A stretch of 64,000 nucleotides of DNA from an uncultured Verrucomicrobiota bacterium (lineage in GTDB: Bacteria > Verrucomicrobiota > Verrucomicrobiia > Limisphaerales > UBA9464), in NCBI GenBank assembly GCA_903907995.1, contig CAIVQH010000041.1, forward strand, positions 124,001 through 188,000, written 5' to 3'. Of this stretch, positions 25,366 through 34,053 are shown one piece after another (positions within the stretch are counted from its first letter, which is position 1; the number at the start of each line of letters is the position of its first letter). A model generated the notes under the pieces. That model did not search any database. It saw only the letters and a program-made list of their open reading frames with translations, and was not told where the DNA came from. A program made the translations under genes and the position numbers.

Positions 25366-25477
25366 CCAGTAAGCCGGTGATCAGTAAATCGGTGGTCAGT
25401 AACCAGCGCTGAGGCGGAAGCCATCCCTGATGAGTGGCAGGCACTGTTCACTGTTTCACTGATTACTGATTACTGAC
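25366..25477. repeat. Inverted pair of heptamer arrays (CAGTAAN / ACTGATT)
   Basis: Just after the DUF2723 stop come ccagtaagccggtgatcagt and related units (to about 25405). About 40 unique bases later come the complementary-strand units cactgtt, cactgtt, and actgatt repeated (25443-25477). The two halves can pair into an imperfect stem. Confidence 0.75.
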
Positions 25478-25529
25478 TCGCTCCGCTTTCCCGCTCGCCC
25501 CGCGCCCAACCGCCCCCTAAAAAAGCGCC

Positions 25530-26189
25530 GTGTTACTGCTCGGTTACGCGCTCACCGCGCTGCTTGCCTACCTGTTCGGGTCGCTGCCGACCGGTTTTCT
25601 GGTCGCCAAGGCCAAGGGCGTGGACATCCGCACTGTCGGCTCCAAGAACATGGGGGCGACGAATGTCTTCCGCGTGCTCGGCAAGGGGCCGGGCATCCTC
25701 GTCCTGCTGGTGGACGCCTTAAAAGGTGCGCTCGCGGTGCTGCTGCTGCCGCTCCTGTTTGCCCGCCTGGCCCCTCAGGCCGCCACCGTCGGGCTGCCGC
25801 TGACGGCGGCGCTCTGCGCCGTGCTCGGTCATAACTACACCTGTTGGCTCGGCTTCAAGGGCGGCAAGGGCGTCGCCACCTCCGCCGGCGTGCTGGCGGC
25901 GCTGGTCCCGGGGGCCTTCCTGGTAACGATCTCCGTATGGGTGGTTGTCTTTGCCTTCAGCCGCTATGTCTCCCTGGCCAGCGTCTGTGCCGCCGCCGCC
26001 CTGCCCGTCGCAACGGCCCTGTTGCGGGCACAGCTGCCCATCGTCTGCCTTACCCTTGCCCTCGGGTTGCTCGCGATCTGGAAACACAAGCCGAACATCG
26101 AACGCCTCGTGAAGGGCACCGAGCATCGCTTCGGCAAGAAGCGGCCGGACGAGGCCACACCGTCCTCCACCCCGGAGGCCCGGCCATGA
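25530..26189 (+). CDS. plsY: Glycerol-3-phosphate acyltransferase PlsY
   Basis: Inner-membrane enzyme that transfers an acyl group from acyl-phosphate to glycerol-3-phosphate, the first step of phospholipid synthesis. 219 residues with five or so membrane helices. The three PlsY signatures are visible: FGSLPTGFLVAKAKGVDIRT, GSKNMGATNVFRVLGK and GFKGGKGVATSAGVL. The start is GTG at 25530. Its stop overlaps the gpsA start (ATGA), so acceptor supply and acylation are translationally coupled. The C-terminal 15 or so residues (Pro/Thr-rich) are an extension. Confidence 0.96.
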   Translation: MLLLGYALTALLAYLFGSLPTGFLVAKAKGVDIRTVGSKNMGATNVFRVLGKGPGILVLLVDALKGALAVLLLPLLFARLAPQAATVGLPLTAALCAVLGHNYTCWLGFKGGKGVATSAGVLAALVPGAFLVTISVWVVVFAFSRYVSLASVCAAAALPVATALLRAQLPIVCLTLALGLLAIWKHKPNIERLVKGTEHRFGKKRPDEATPSSTPEARP

Positions 26190-27166
26190 ATGTAGCCATC
26201 ATCGGGGCCGGGGCCTGGGGCACGGCACTCGGGCTGATCGCCCATCAGAACAGCCACCAGGTCACCCTCTGGGGCCACAACGCCGCGCACCTCGCCGAAA
26301 CCGCTTCGGCCCGGGTGAACGAACGTTACCTGCCCGGCGTGCCGCTCCCGCCCGGCTTCCGTTACGAGGCGGACCTTGCTGCCGCCGTGATCGGGGCCGA
26401 GGTCGTCGTGCTGGCCGTCCCCAGCAAGGCGTTTCGGGGTGTGACCCTACGGCTGGGCGGCTATCGCGGTCTGATCGTCAGCGTCACCAAGGGCATTGAG
26501 TTCAATACCGGGCTGACCATGTGCGGGGTGCTGGAACAGACCGTCCCCACGGCGCGTCTCGCCGCGCTGTCAGGCCCTTCCCTGGCCATTGAAGTGGCGC
26601 ATGGTGTGCCCACTGCGGTCGTCGCCGCCAGCGACCAGCCCGAAAGCGCCCGTCTGGTGCAGAGTCTTTTCCACCGGCCCACCTTCCGCGTGTACACGGG
26701 CAACGATCTCGTCGGCGTTGAGTTGGGCGGCGCGCTCAAGAACGTCATCGCCATCGCCGCCGGTGTCTGCGACGGCCTGGGGCTCGGCGACAATTCCAAG
26801 GCGGCCCTCATCACCCGGGGCATCGCCGAAATGTCGCGACTCGGCGTGAGCTGCGGCGCACGCGCCGAGACTTTTGCGGGCCTCGGCGGTCTCGGCGACC
26901 TGACCGTGACCTGCTTCAGCAAGCACAGCCGCAACCGCTCCTTCGGCGAACGCCTCGGCCGGGGCGGCCGCGCCGACGAACTGCTTGCTGCCGCGACCAC
27001 CGCCATCGAGGGTTTTCCCACCGCCCGCAGCGCCCAAGAACTGGCCACCCGGCTGGGGGTCCCCTGCCCCATCATCGCCCAGGTCTATGCCATGCTTTAC
27101 GAGGCCAAGGAGCCCCGTCGCGCCGTCACCGATCTGCTCGGTCGCGATTCCAAGGCGGAAGACTGA
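26186..27166 (+). CDS. gpsA: Glycerol-3-phosphate dehydrogenase [NAD(P)+]
   Basis: Reduces dihydroxyacetone phosphate to sn-glycerol-3-phosphate for phospholipid synthesis. 326 residues, normal length. The dinucleotide-binding motif is NVAIIGAGAWGTALG. SVTKGIEFNTGLTM, LSGPSLAIEVAHGVPTAVV, the catalytic Lys in VELGGALKNVIAIAAGVCDG, and GLGGLGDLTVTCFSKHSRNR are all present. The ATG overlaps the plsY stop, so the two form a phospholipid operon. Confidence 0.97.
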   Translation: MNVAIIGAGAWGTALGLIAHQNSHQVTLWGHNAAHLAETASARVNERYLPGVPLPPGFRYEADLAAAVIGAEVVVLAVPSKAFRGVTLRLGGYRGLIVSVTKGIEFNTGLTMCGVLEQTVPTARLAALSGPSLAIEVAHGVPTAVVAASDQPESARLVQSLFHRPTFRVYTGNDLVGVELGGALKNVIAIAAGVCDGLGLGDNSKAALITRGIAEMSRLGVSCGARAETFAGLGGLGDLTVTCFSKHSRNRSFGERLGRGGRADELLAAATTAIEGFPTARSAQELATRLGVPCPIIAQVYAMLYEAKEPRRAVTDLLGRDSKAED

Positions 27167-27173
27167 AGGAAGT

Positions 27174-27353
27174 GGCGAGTTGCGAATTTCGAATTACGAA
27201 TTCAAACGACCGCGAAAGGCGGGAGGGCGGGTCTGAGTTTTCGGTTTTCGGTTTTCGGTTTTCAGTGATCAATGGGTGAAATCAAATCCGGTCGCACCCT
27301 GCTCGTCATTCGCAATTCGAAACTCGTCATTCGTAATTCGTAATTCGAAATTT
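27174..27353. repeat. Composite heptamer array (GAATTAC, TTCGGTT, AATTCGT)
   Basis: Eight bases after the gpsA stop comes gcgagttgcgaatttcgaat and more. TTCGGTT is repeated three times at 27240-27260. At 27301-27353 the reverse complements of the first family follow (attcgta units). The array ends 3 bp before the thrB ATG, occupying the place of a ribosome binding site. First and third parts form an inverted pair. Confidence 0.85.
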
Positions 27354-27356
27354 CAC

Positions 27357-28244
27357 ATGCCCCTTTCTGCCACCGTCCGCGTCCCCGCGACCACCGCCAA
27401 TCTCGGTCCCGGCTTTGACACGCTGGGGCTCGCGCTCCGGCTTTACAACCACGTCACCGTCACCCGCTCGGCGAAGCGCGGTGTCCGCATCACATCCCCC
27501 ATCGCCGAGGATGCCCGCGCCGGGGCGACCGCTCTGCTCACCGAAGCAGCGAAGCTGTATTTCAAGCGCGCGCGGCAGGCCGCCTTCAGCTTCGACATCG
27601 CCCTGACTGGCGACGTGCCCATCGCGCGCGGCCTCGGCTCCAGTGTGACGGCCCGCCTCGGCTGCGTCGGCGCCCTCAACCTGTTATGTGGGGAACCGCT
27701 CGACCGCCAGCAGCTCTTCCAGCTCGTCACGGAACTCGAGGGCCATCCCGACAATGCCGCCCCCGCCATCTTCGGCGGCTTTACCGCCGCGACTATGGTC
27801 AGCAAAGAGGCGCGTGCCGTACGCTTCGCCGTCTCGCCGAAAGCCACCTTTGTGACGCTCATCCCCGACTTCGAGGTGAGCACCCCCGAGGCGCGGAAGC
27901 TTGTCCCGCAGCAGTTCTCCAAGGCTGACACCGTCCACTGCCTCACCCGCGTCGCGGTCATCACCGCCGCCTTTGCCAGCGGCGACCTCACAGCCCTGCG
28001 CGGCTGTTTCGACGACCGCATCCACCAGCCCTACCGCGAGGCCCTCATCCCCCAGCTCAGCCGCGTGATCCACGCCGGCGAAAAGGCCGGCGCCATCGGC
28101 GGCTGGCTGAGCGGCAGCGGCAGCACCATCATGTGCCTGACGCTCGAAAATCCCGAAGCCGTCGCCCGCGCGATGCAGCGCGAATTGCCCAATTCCATCG
28201 TCCATCTGCTTAAGGCGGATCGGAACGGGTTCGGCGTCGCCTGA
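27357..28244 (+). CDS. thrB: Homoserine kinase
   Basis: GHMP-family kinase that phosphorylates homoserine in threonine synthesis. About 295 residues. It opens with VRVPATTANLGPGFDTLGLA; the ATP-binding loop is PIARGLGSSVTARLG and motif 3 is GAIGGWLSGSGSTIMCL near the C-terminus. ATG 27357 is preferred because the sequence upstream is heptamer repeat. No other threonine genes are adjacent. Confidence 0.95.
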   Translation: MPLSATVRVPATTANLGPGFDTLGLALRLYNHVTVTRSAKRGVRITSPIAEDARAGATALLTEAAKLYFKRARQAAFSFDIALTGDVPIARGLGSSVTARLGCVGALNLLCGEPLDRQQLFQLVTELEGHPDNAAPAIFGGFTAATMVSKEARAVRFAVSPKATFVTLIPDFEVSTPEARKLVPQQFSKADTVHCLTRVAVITAAFASGDLTALRGCFDDRIHQPYREALIPQLSRVIHAGEKAGAIGGWLSGSGSTIMCLTLENPEAVARAMQRELPNSIVHLLKADRNGFGVA

Positions 28245-28370
28245 ACCCCTCCTCGTTCGGCCGCGCTTGGTGCCACCCTATCCGGCCCTGGAGCGGGCTC
28301 GCTTTTCAGCGTTCTCAAAACTGTTGGCCTCGAATCTGCTTAGCGGGTTTGCTCACACAGCCGTACAGAT

Positions 28371-29732
28371 ATGAGAAAATCCAAGCCATATCATTTCCTT
28401 GTTCTATGCACACTTTTTGTGGGTTTTAAAACCTTGTCAGCCGAGCAGGCCACCCTCGATGCCCTGGGTGTGTTGCCCGGAACCCGTTTCAGTTTTGCCT
28501 CCGGCATCTCGGACGACGGCGGCACGGTGGTAGGCGGCGCAAGCACGAACCGTTTTGGTATCCAAAGCCTGCGTTCTCACCCGGTGGGTCAGGCGTTCAT
28601 CTGGGGTGCTGCGGGCGGAATGGTCCGTTTGGCAGGCCTGAATCAGGAAAATGACTCGTCTTGGGCTGAAGGCATTTCCGCCGATGGCAAGATCGTGGTG
28701 GGTTCGGCCACCGATGCCACCGGGAAATTCGTCCCGGTGCGGTGGGATCAGGGGCAACCGACGTCGCTGGCCCTGCCCTCGGGCGGCAGCGGAACCGCCG
28801 TCGTGATCTCGGCGGATGGCAGCACTATCGTTGGCTTTGACGGTTTGAGCCACGTGCTGCGCTGGCGACACGGCCGGCCCGAGTCCCTGCTGGCTGCCCC
28901 CTTTCTAAACTACGCCGAGTTCGCCATCTCCGCCTCCGGCAATTACGGGGTGGTCTGCCTCACAGCAAACGACAGCCTGTTCCGCTGGAGTGACCCGCTC
29001 GGAGTGCTTCCCGCCCGCATCAGCCCGACGGCGTTGGACGGCCTGACGCACAACTTCCGGGCTGCCGCCATGACGGCGGATGGTCAGCGCTTCTTCGTTT
29101 CCACCAGCGGCGACTCCAGCCTTGCGCCCAATGGCGCGTACCAATGGACCGGCCTGAATGACGGCCAGCCCATCCCCACCTACCAGGCTGCGGCGGCCTA
29201 CGGCTACTTCGGCCACCTCGCCACCAGCGCCTCCGGCAGCCTGCTGGCGGCCACCGCCAGCACCACGGCGGCGCTTCCCGACAATGGCGCCGTTCTCATC
29301 ACGCCCTTTGGCCCGCTGCCGTTTGCTCCGCTTCTGCAGGCTCAGGGCGCTGACACCTCCCGCTGGACGGCGCTCACCAATCTCACCGCCATGTCGGCGG
29401 ATGGCCGTTGGCTGGCCGGTGCCGGCGGGCTCGCCGGAGCCGGGGGCACACCCGGCCAGGTCATGGCGTTCCGCACCAAGCTGGTGCTGCATGCCGAGGG
29501 CGAACCTGCGCTCAAGGTCAGCGCCACCACCGATGTTTTCAACCGGACAACGACCGATCTGCGCTGGCCAGCGAGCGACCTGCTCGTGACCGTGGAATCG
29601 GTGCCGGCGCTGCACCCCACTCTCCCTTGGCAGCCCGAGGTCGGAACCCCGCGGATCGAGGGCAATGAAATCGTGCTCCGCCTTTACCAATCGAACGGCC
29701 CACGCTACTTCCGTCTGCGCCGCCTGGACTGA
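28371..29732 (+). CDS. Extracellular HAF-repeat-like protein
   Basis: 453 residues with a signal peptide (FLVLCTLFVGFKTLSAEQAT). It opens with the same LDALGVLPGTRFSFASGISD, then DGGTVVGG pattern as the HAF-repeat protein at 8987-10258 and contains further ISADGKIVVGSATD-type units. The repeats are more diverged in the second half. The C-terminal 90 residues form a beta domain ending in PRYFRLRRLD, like many secreted Verrucomicrobia proteins. Surface location is inferred; function is unknown. Confidence 0.82.
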   Translation: MRKSKPYHFLVLCTLFVGFKTLSAEQATLDALGVLPGTRFSFASGISDDGGTVVGGASTNRFGIQSLRSHPVGQAFIWGAAGGMVRLAGLNQENDSSWAEGISADGKIVVGSATDATGKFVPVRWDQGQPTSLALPSGGSGTAVVISADGSTIVGFDGLSHVLRWRHGRPESLLAAPFLNYAEFAISASGNYGVVCLTANDSLFRWSDPLGVLPARISPTALDGLTHNFRAAAMTADGQRFFVSTSGDSSLAPNGAYQWTGLNDGQPIPTYQAAAAYGYFGHLATSASGSLLAATASTTAALPDNGAVLITPFGPLPFAPLLQAQGADTSRWTALTNLTAMSADGRWLAGAGGLAGAGGTPGQVMAFRTKLVLHAEGEPALKVSATTDVFNRTTTDLRWPASDLLVTVESVPALHPTLPWQPEVGTPRIEGNEIVLRLYQSNGPRYFRLRRLD

Positions 29733-29757
29733 GCACCCAAGGAATGAGTGGGGAAGT

Positions 29758-29783
29758 AAACAGTGATCACTGATCACTGTTTT
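29758..29783. terminator. Palindromic heptamer repeat acting as likely bidirectional terminator
   Basis: A 25-nt palindrome with one unpaired centre base (AAACAGTGATCA, c, TGATCACTGTTT) is followed by T and preceded by A residues. It is made of ACTGATC-type heptamers and sits between the convergent HAF-like and lysS genes. Further units continue to about 29800. Confidence 0.65.
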
Positions 29784-29834
29784 ACTGATTAATGGCTCAC
29801 TCGCCTGCACCCCGCTCCCTTTCTCCCCTGCTCT

Positions 29835-31313
29835 TCAGGACTTCGGCTTCAACTGCGGGAACAGGATCACGTCGCGGATGCTCTCCTGGCCGAGGAGCAT
29901 CATGCACAGGCGGTCGATGCCGATGCCGATGCCGCCCGCCGGCGGCATGCCATGCTCGAGGGCCACGATGAAATCCTCGTCGAGCTTCTGCTGCTCGCCG
30001 CCGGCCTGGTGCTCAAGGGTCTCGCGCTGGGCGATGGGATCATTTTGCTCGGTGTAACCCGGCGAGATTTCCTGGCCATTGATGCAGCACTCGAAGACCT
30101 CGACCGTCGTCGGGTCATCCGGCGACAGCTTGGCGAGCGGCACCAGTTCCTTCGGCAGATGCGTGACAAACGTCGGCTGGATGAGCGTCGGCTCGACGAG
30201 CTTGCCGAACACCGCACCGGTGACCTCGAAATCCTCGTAACCCGTCGCGGCGATGTCGCCCGCGAGCTTCAGCTCATCGACCGCCCGGCGATGGCGCTCC
30301 TCGGGGGTAATGTCAAACCAGTCGGCCCCGGCCTTCTCACGCACGAGGTCTTTGTAGCGCGCGCGCCGCCACGGCGTGCCGAGGTCGATCGACTTCGTGA
30401 CGACACCCTCGGCGTCCTTGGTCTCGATAACCAGCGTCCCGAGCACGTTCTGGGCGACCCGCTTCACTAGGCTTTCCACCGTCTCCATCATCGTCGCGTA
30501 ATCTCCGAAGGCCTCGTACGCCTCGAGCATCGTGAACTCCGGGTTGTGCTTCCGTGACAGGCCCTCGTTGCGGAAGTTCCGGCCGATCTCGAACACCTTG
30601 TCCACGCCGCCCACCAGCAGCCGCTTGAGGTACAGCTCCAGCGCGATGCGCAGGTAAAATTCGCACCCGAGCGAGTTGTGAAACGTCTTGAACGGCTGCG
30701 CCGCCGCGCCGCCCGGGATGGCCTGCATCATCGGCGTCTCAACCTCCACATAGCCGCGCTCGTGGAAGAACGCGCGGATCTCCCGGATGATCTGCGAGCG
30801 CTTCAGAAACGTCTGCTTCACCGCGTCATTGGCGATGAGGTCGAGGTAGCGCTGACGGTAGCGCACCTCGGTGTCGGCGAGGCCGTCCCACTTGTCGGGC
30901 GGCGGCCGCAGCGCCTTGGCGAGCACGGTGAAGGACTCGGCCTTCACGCTGATCTCGCCCGCGCGCGTGCGGAACATCGTGCCCTTCACGCCGATGAAAT
31001 CCGCCAGGTCGAGATGCTTGAAGATCTCGAACTGCTCGTCCCCGAGCGCCTGCTTCTGCGCGTACACCTGGATGCGCCCGCTCACGTCCTTGAGGTCGAT
31101 GAACTGGCTCTTGCCCATGTCGCGGTGCGCGGAAATGCGCCCGGCGATGGCCACCGGCTGGTTCTCGGCGAACGCGCCCTGCTCGAATTTCGCGCGCGCC
31201 TCCCCACACCCGACATCGGGCGTGAACTTGTTCATGAAGGGGTTGATGCCTTTCGCCGCGAGGGCGGCGAGCTTCGTGCGGCGCTGTTCGATCAGTGAAT
31301 TCGTGTCTTCCAT
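29835..31313 (-). CDS. lysS: Lysyl-tRNA synthetase, class II
   Basis: Charges tRNA-Lys. About 492 residues from ATG 31313 ([20 protein letters not shown]), the usual length. The OB-fold anticodon-binding domain includes [20 protein letters not shown]. The class II catalytic core shows motif 2 in [20 protein letters not shown] and motif 3 in [16 protein letters not shown], and ends FPQLKPKS. The frame is open 18 codons further upstream, but that start is less typical. Confidence 0.97.
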   Translation of the reverse strand: MEDTNSLIEQRRTKLAALAAKGINPFMNKFTPDVGCGEARAKFEQGAFAENQPVAIAGRISAHRDMGKSQFIDLKDVSGRIQVYAQKQALGDEQFEIFKHLDLADFIGVKGTMFRTRAGEISVKAESFTVLAKALRPPPDKWDGLADTEVRYRQRYLDLIANDAVKQTFLKRSQIIREIRAFFHERGYVEVETPMMQAIPGGAAAQPFKTFHNSLGCEFYLRIALELYLKRLLVGGVDKVFEIGRNFRNEGLSRKHNPEFTMLEAYEAFGDYATMMETVESLVKRVAQNVLGTLVIETKDAEGVVTKSIDLGTPWRRARYKDLVREKAGADWFDITPEERHRRAVDELKLAGDIAATGYEDFEVTGAVFGKLVEPTLIQPTFVTHLPKELVPLAKLSPDDPTTVEVFECCINGQEISPGYTEQNDPIAQRETLEHQAGGEQQKLDEDFIVALEHGMPPAGGIGIGIDRLCMMLLGQESIRDVILFPQLKPKS

Positions 31314-31397
31314 GTGCGTGCTGGCATATCCGGCCGGGCTCCCGGCGCAGGACGCGTAGTGAAGCACAGTCGGCGGAACTACCGCAAGGCAGGGGAC

Positions 31398-31425
31398 GAT
31401 TTACGATTTTGGATTTACGATTTAC
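31398..31425. repeat. Heptamer array, unit GATTTAC
   Basis: Four consecutive units: gatttac, gattttg, gatttac, gatttac. It lies upstream of lysS. Confidence 0.8.
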
Positions 31426-31479
31426 GGGCACCCGGAGCGTCCACCGCTCCCTGTTGCCCTGCACGCCGCCGGGTCGCGA

Positions 31480-31609
31480 AGCGTCTTGGACTGCGCCAGT
31501 CCTCTGGCGCTTTCGATCACCGGATGGAGTGACGATAGGCTGATGCGTGCCTCTCCCTCACCGTCCGCCCTGACCAAAGCGGTAGAGGACTACCGCACTC
31601 CAAGACGCT
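31480..31609. repeat. Nested-hairpin inverted-repeat element (GCGTCTTGGA type)
   Basis: Two 34-nt arms (31480-31513 and 31576-31609) match at 29 of 34 positions. Each arm holds its own perfect 7-bp hairpin with 4-nt loop: GCGCCAG-TCCT-CTGGCGC on the left, GCGGTAG-AGGA-CTACCGC on the right. The arm differences preserve pairing inside each hairpin, which is covariation. It is related to the element at 12380-12507. Confidence 0.88.
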
Positions 31610-31632
31610 ACCGCGCCGCCTCACGCCGCCTG

Positions 31633-31688
31633 ACTGATCACTGTCTTACTGTTTACTGGCTCACCGCACACTGCTCACTGCTTCACCC
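31633..31688. repeat. Heptamer array, unit ACTGATC/TCACTGC, running into a gene end
   Basis: Eight drifting 7-nt units (actgatc, actgtct, tactgtt, tactggc, tcaccgc, acactgc, tcactgc, ttcaccc). The last ones cover the stop and final codons of the methyltransferase gene on the minus strand. Confidence 0.75.
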
Positions 31689-32721
31689 CCACGAGTGCGC
31701 CGCAATGCACCAGCGTCGGCACAATCCCCGGCTCGATGGTCAGGCCCGCCTCGCCCAGCCAGCCACGATACTCCGCCGCGCTATACGCCCGGCCCTCGGT
31801 GAGCGAGAACAGCGCCGCGGAATAAAGCGCGATCGGCAGCGGACCGCCGAGATCGTCGTTGAGAAATACGTCGTGAATGACCAGCCGGCCACCTGGTGCA
31901 AGCGCCTTAGTCGCCCGGCCCACGAGGGTGCGGCACTCGACCACTTCCCAGTCGTGCAGGATGTTCGATAGCAGCACTACATCGGCCGACGGCAGCGTCG
32001 CGGTGAACATGTCGCCGGGAGCAAGCGTGAGCCGGTCGGTCACGCCGGCCGCCGCAGCGAATTCGGCCGCGACCTTCAGCACCTCAGGACGGTCCAACAC
32101 CGTCGCGCGCAGACCCGGATTCGCCTGCAGCAGCGCAATCGCATAGAGCCCTGTGCCGCCGCCCAAGTCCAGCAGGTGCGTCGCCCCCGGCAGCGGCAGG
32201 TTGCGCGCGAGCAGCGGCGCGACATTCTTCGCGCGACCCGCCAGCGCCAGCGTCAGCGAACGCGCACTGGCTTCCTTCTCCATCGCCGACTCGACACCCT
32301 CGCGGAAAATGAAGGCCGCGCCCACCTCCGGCTTCTCCGCATCCTTTGGACGGCTGCTGCGCAGGCGCTCGGCCATCGCCACGACCCCGGGCGACTGCGC
32401 CGCGAGCCCGCCGTAATCGCCCACGTAGAAGGCCCCGCCCGGCACCAGATGCTCCCGCGCCAGCTCGGTGAGCGTGAGCTGGCCCGCGTTATCCAGGGTC
32501 AGCGTCCCCATCGCGCGAAGCGCCGTGAACAGCACATTCGCCGCGCGATCGCTCAATCCCAGCTCATCCCGCAACTCCGCGAACGGACGCGCCCCCTCGG
32601 CCAGCCGCCCAAAGACACTGAAGTGCGCCACCGCCGACACGAGCAGGTCGGTAGCATGGCCGCTCCGAAACAATTCAAACAACGGCGTCGGATCGGTGAC
32701 AGGCAATGCGGTGTGATTCAT
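31675..32721 (-). CDS. SAM-dependent O-methyltransferase (acetylserotonin OMT-like)
   Basis: About 348 residues from ATG 32721 (an ATG 36 bp upstream is also possible). An N-terminal winged-helix dimerisation domain (ELRDELGLSDRAANVLFTAL) is followed by a Rossmann methyltransferase: ATHLLDLGGGTGLYAIALLQ binds SAM. NILHDWEVVECRTLVGRATK holds the catalytic His and LAPGGRLVIHDVFLNDD follows. Small-molecule O-methylation is likely; the substrate is unknown. The C-terminal KQ and the stop come from heptamer-repeat sequence. Confidence 0.9.
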   Translation of the reverse strand: MNHTALPVTDPTPLFELFRSGHATDLLVSAVAHFSVFGRLAEGARPFAELRDELGLSDRAANVLFTALRAMGTLTLDNAGQLTLTELAREHLVPGGAFYVGDYGGLAAQSPGVVAMAERLRSSRPKDAEKPEVGAAFIFREGVESAMEKEASARSLTLALAGRAKNVAPLLARNLPLPGATHLLDLGGGTGLYAIALLQANPGLRATVLDRPEVLKVAAEFAAAAGVTDRLTLAPGDMFTATLPSADVVLLSNILHDWEVVECRTLVGRATKALAPGGRLVIHDVFLNDDLGGPLPIALYSAALFSLTEGRAYSAAEYRGWLGEAGLTIEPGIVPTLVHCGALVGVKQ

Positions 32722-32777
32722 GCGCTGAAGATGCGATTTCCAATTGAACAAAGCCAAGGACCGATCGGGCCATTTAT

Positions 32778-32859
32778 GATTTTGGATTTACGATTTACGA
32801 ACTCCAGAACGACCACCCACTCCCTCCGATCGTAAATCGTAAATCGTAAATCGCCTCAC
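32778..32859. repeat. Inverted pair of GATTTAC heptamer arrays
   Basis: gattttg, gatttac, gatttac (32778-32798), then about 33 unique bases, then gtaaatc three times (32832-32852). The right half begins 3 bp beyond the stop of the epimerase gene. Confidence 0.88.
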
Positions 32860-33845
32860 ACGGGGTACGGTCCCTCCTCAAACCTCGTCGCATGATACCC
32901 CTTCGCCCCGATCACCCGGGCCAGCGGGCTCCGGATATCCTCATCCTGCCCGATCCGGGCGAGGACTGATGCGAAGTCGTGGCGCGGCTGCCAGCCCAGC
33001 TCGCGGCGCGCCTTTTCGTTCACGTACACGCGGTCGATCTGCGGATGCATCCGCCAGCCGCGCCGGGCGAATTCGGCCTCGTAGCCCGGCACCCGCCGCC
33101 GCACGACCGACGCCGCATCCGTGCGCAATTCCGCGAGATCCTCCGGCCGAAACGGTGTCGTCGCGCTGATGATGTAGCGCCCGAAGCCGAGGGCTGGCGC
33201 GCGCCCGATCGCCTGAAGATGGGCCGACACCACATCCTCGATGTCCACGCGCCGGTGCAAATGCTCGTTCAACTTGAGATTGGCATCGGCGAACGACTCA
33301 CGGGCTTCGGCGCTGTCATCCTCCTCCGGGAAAAAGCGCGACGTCCGCAGCACGAGACACGGCAAGCCCTCCTTCCGGTGAATCAGCTCGCACAGGTCTT
33401 CCGCCGCCACCTTGGTCACGCCGTAGATGTTTTTCGGCACCGGCGTGACCTCTTCGGTGATCCATGCCGCCGGCGCACCAGGCGGCGGCACGAGCGCCCC
33501 GCCAAACACACTGGTCGTACTCGTGAAAATGAACGCCTCCGCCCCGCCTGCCACCGCCTCCTCGAGGAGATTCAGCGTGCCCGTGATGTTCGTGTCGACG
33601 AAGGCCTGCCGGCTGTGCGTCGCCACGTGCGGCTTGTGGAGGGTGGCCGTGTGCAACACCACGTTGGCCCCCGTGCCCACCACGCACTCCCGCACGAACG
33701 CCCGGTCCGCAATCGTGCCGACCAAGCTGGTGAACGGCCCCGGCAATAGGTCCGCGCCCACGACCTCGCGCCCGTGCTCCCGCAGCGTCCTCACCAGCGC
33801 CTCGCCGAGATGCCCCGAACTGCCCGTGACCAAGACCCGTTGCAT
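32856..33845 (-). CDS. NAD-dependent epimerase/dehydratase (extended SDR)
   Basis: 329 residues of the extended short-chain dehydrogenase family acting on nucleotide sugars or similar. The Rossmann motif is VLVTGSSGHLGEALVRTLRE. FTSTTSVFGG supplies the catalytic Ser/Thr and IYGVTKVAAEDLCELI the Tyr-x3-Lys. A sugar-specific assignment is not possible; no polysaccharide genes surround it. It is transcribed in the same direction as the methyltransferase, 134 bp upstream of it with a heptamer inverted pair between. Confidence 0.9.
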   Translation of the reverse strand: MQRVLVTGSSGHLGEALVRTLREHGREVVGADLLPGPFTSLVGTIADRAFVRECVVGTGANVVLHTATLHKPHVATHSRQAFVDTNITGTLNLLEEAVAGGAEAFIFTSTTSVFGGALVPPPGAPAAWITEEVTPVPKNIYGVTKVAAEDLCELIHRKEGLPCLVLRTSRFFPEEDDSAEARESFADANLKLNEHLHRRVDIEDVVSAHLQAIGRAPALGFGRYIISATTPFRPEDLAELRTDAASVVRRRVPGYEAEFARRGWRMHPQIDRVYVNEKARRELGWQPRHDFASVLARIGQDEDIRSPLARVIGAKGYHATRFEEGPYPV

Positions 33846-33861
33846 TGCATTTATGAGCTAC

Positions 33862-33935
33862 GATTGATGATTGATGATTGTCGGAGGCCGGAGCCCTCCT
33901 GAGTCCAAGGTCCCGGGTCCGAAGTCCAAAGTCCC
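33862..33935. repeat. Heptamer arrays, units GATTGAT and AGGTCCC/AAGTCCA
   Basis: gattgat, gattgat, gattgtc at 33862-33882, then five units at 33901-33935 (gagtcca, aggtccc, gggtccg, aagtcca, aagtccc). They lie between the start of the epimerase gene and the end of rpiB. Confidence 0.85.
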
Positions 33936-33992
33936 GGCGGTCGATCCCCAATTTTCAATTTCCAATTGAAGCAGGCGAAAGCGCGACCCTCT

Positions 33993-34034
33993 TCACTGCT
34001 CACTGATTACTGATTACTGATTACTGATCACTCG
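33993..34034. repeat. Heptamer array, unit TTACTGA
   Basis: Six consecutive units: tcactgc, tcactga, ttactga three times, tcactcg. It ends 20 bp before the rpiB stop. Confidence 0.9.
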
Positions 34035-34053
34035 CTCACTCCGCTGCCCTGCT

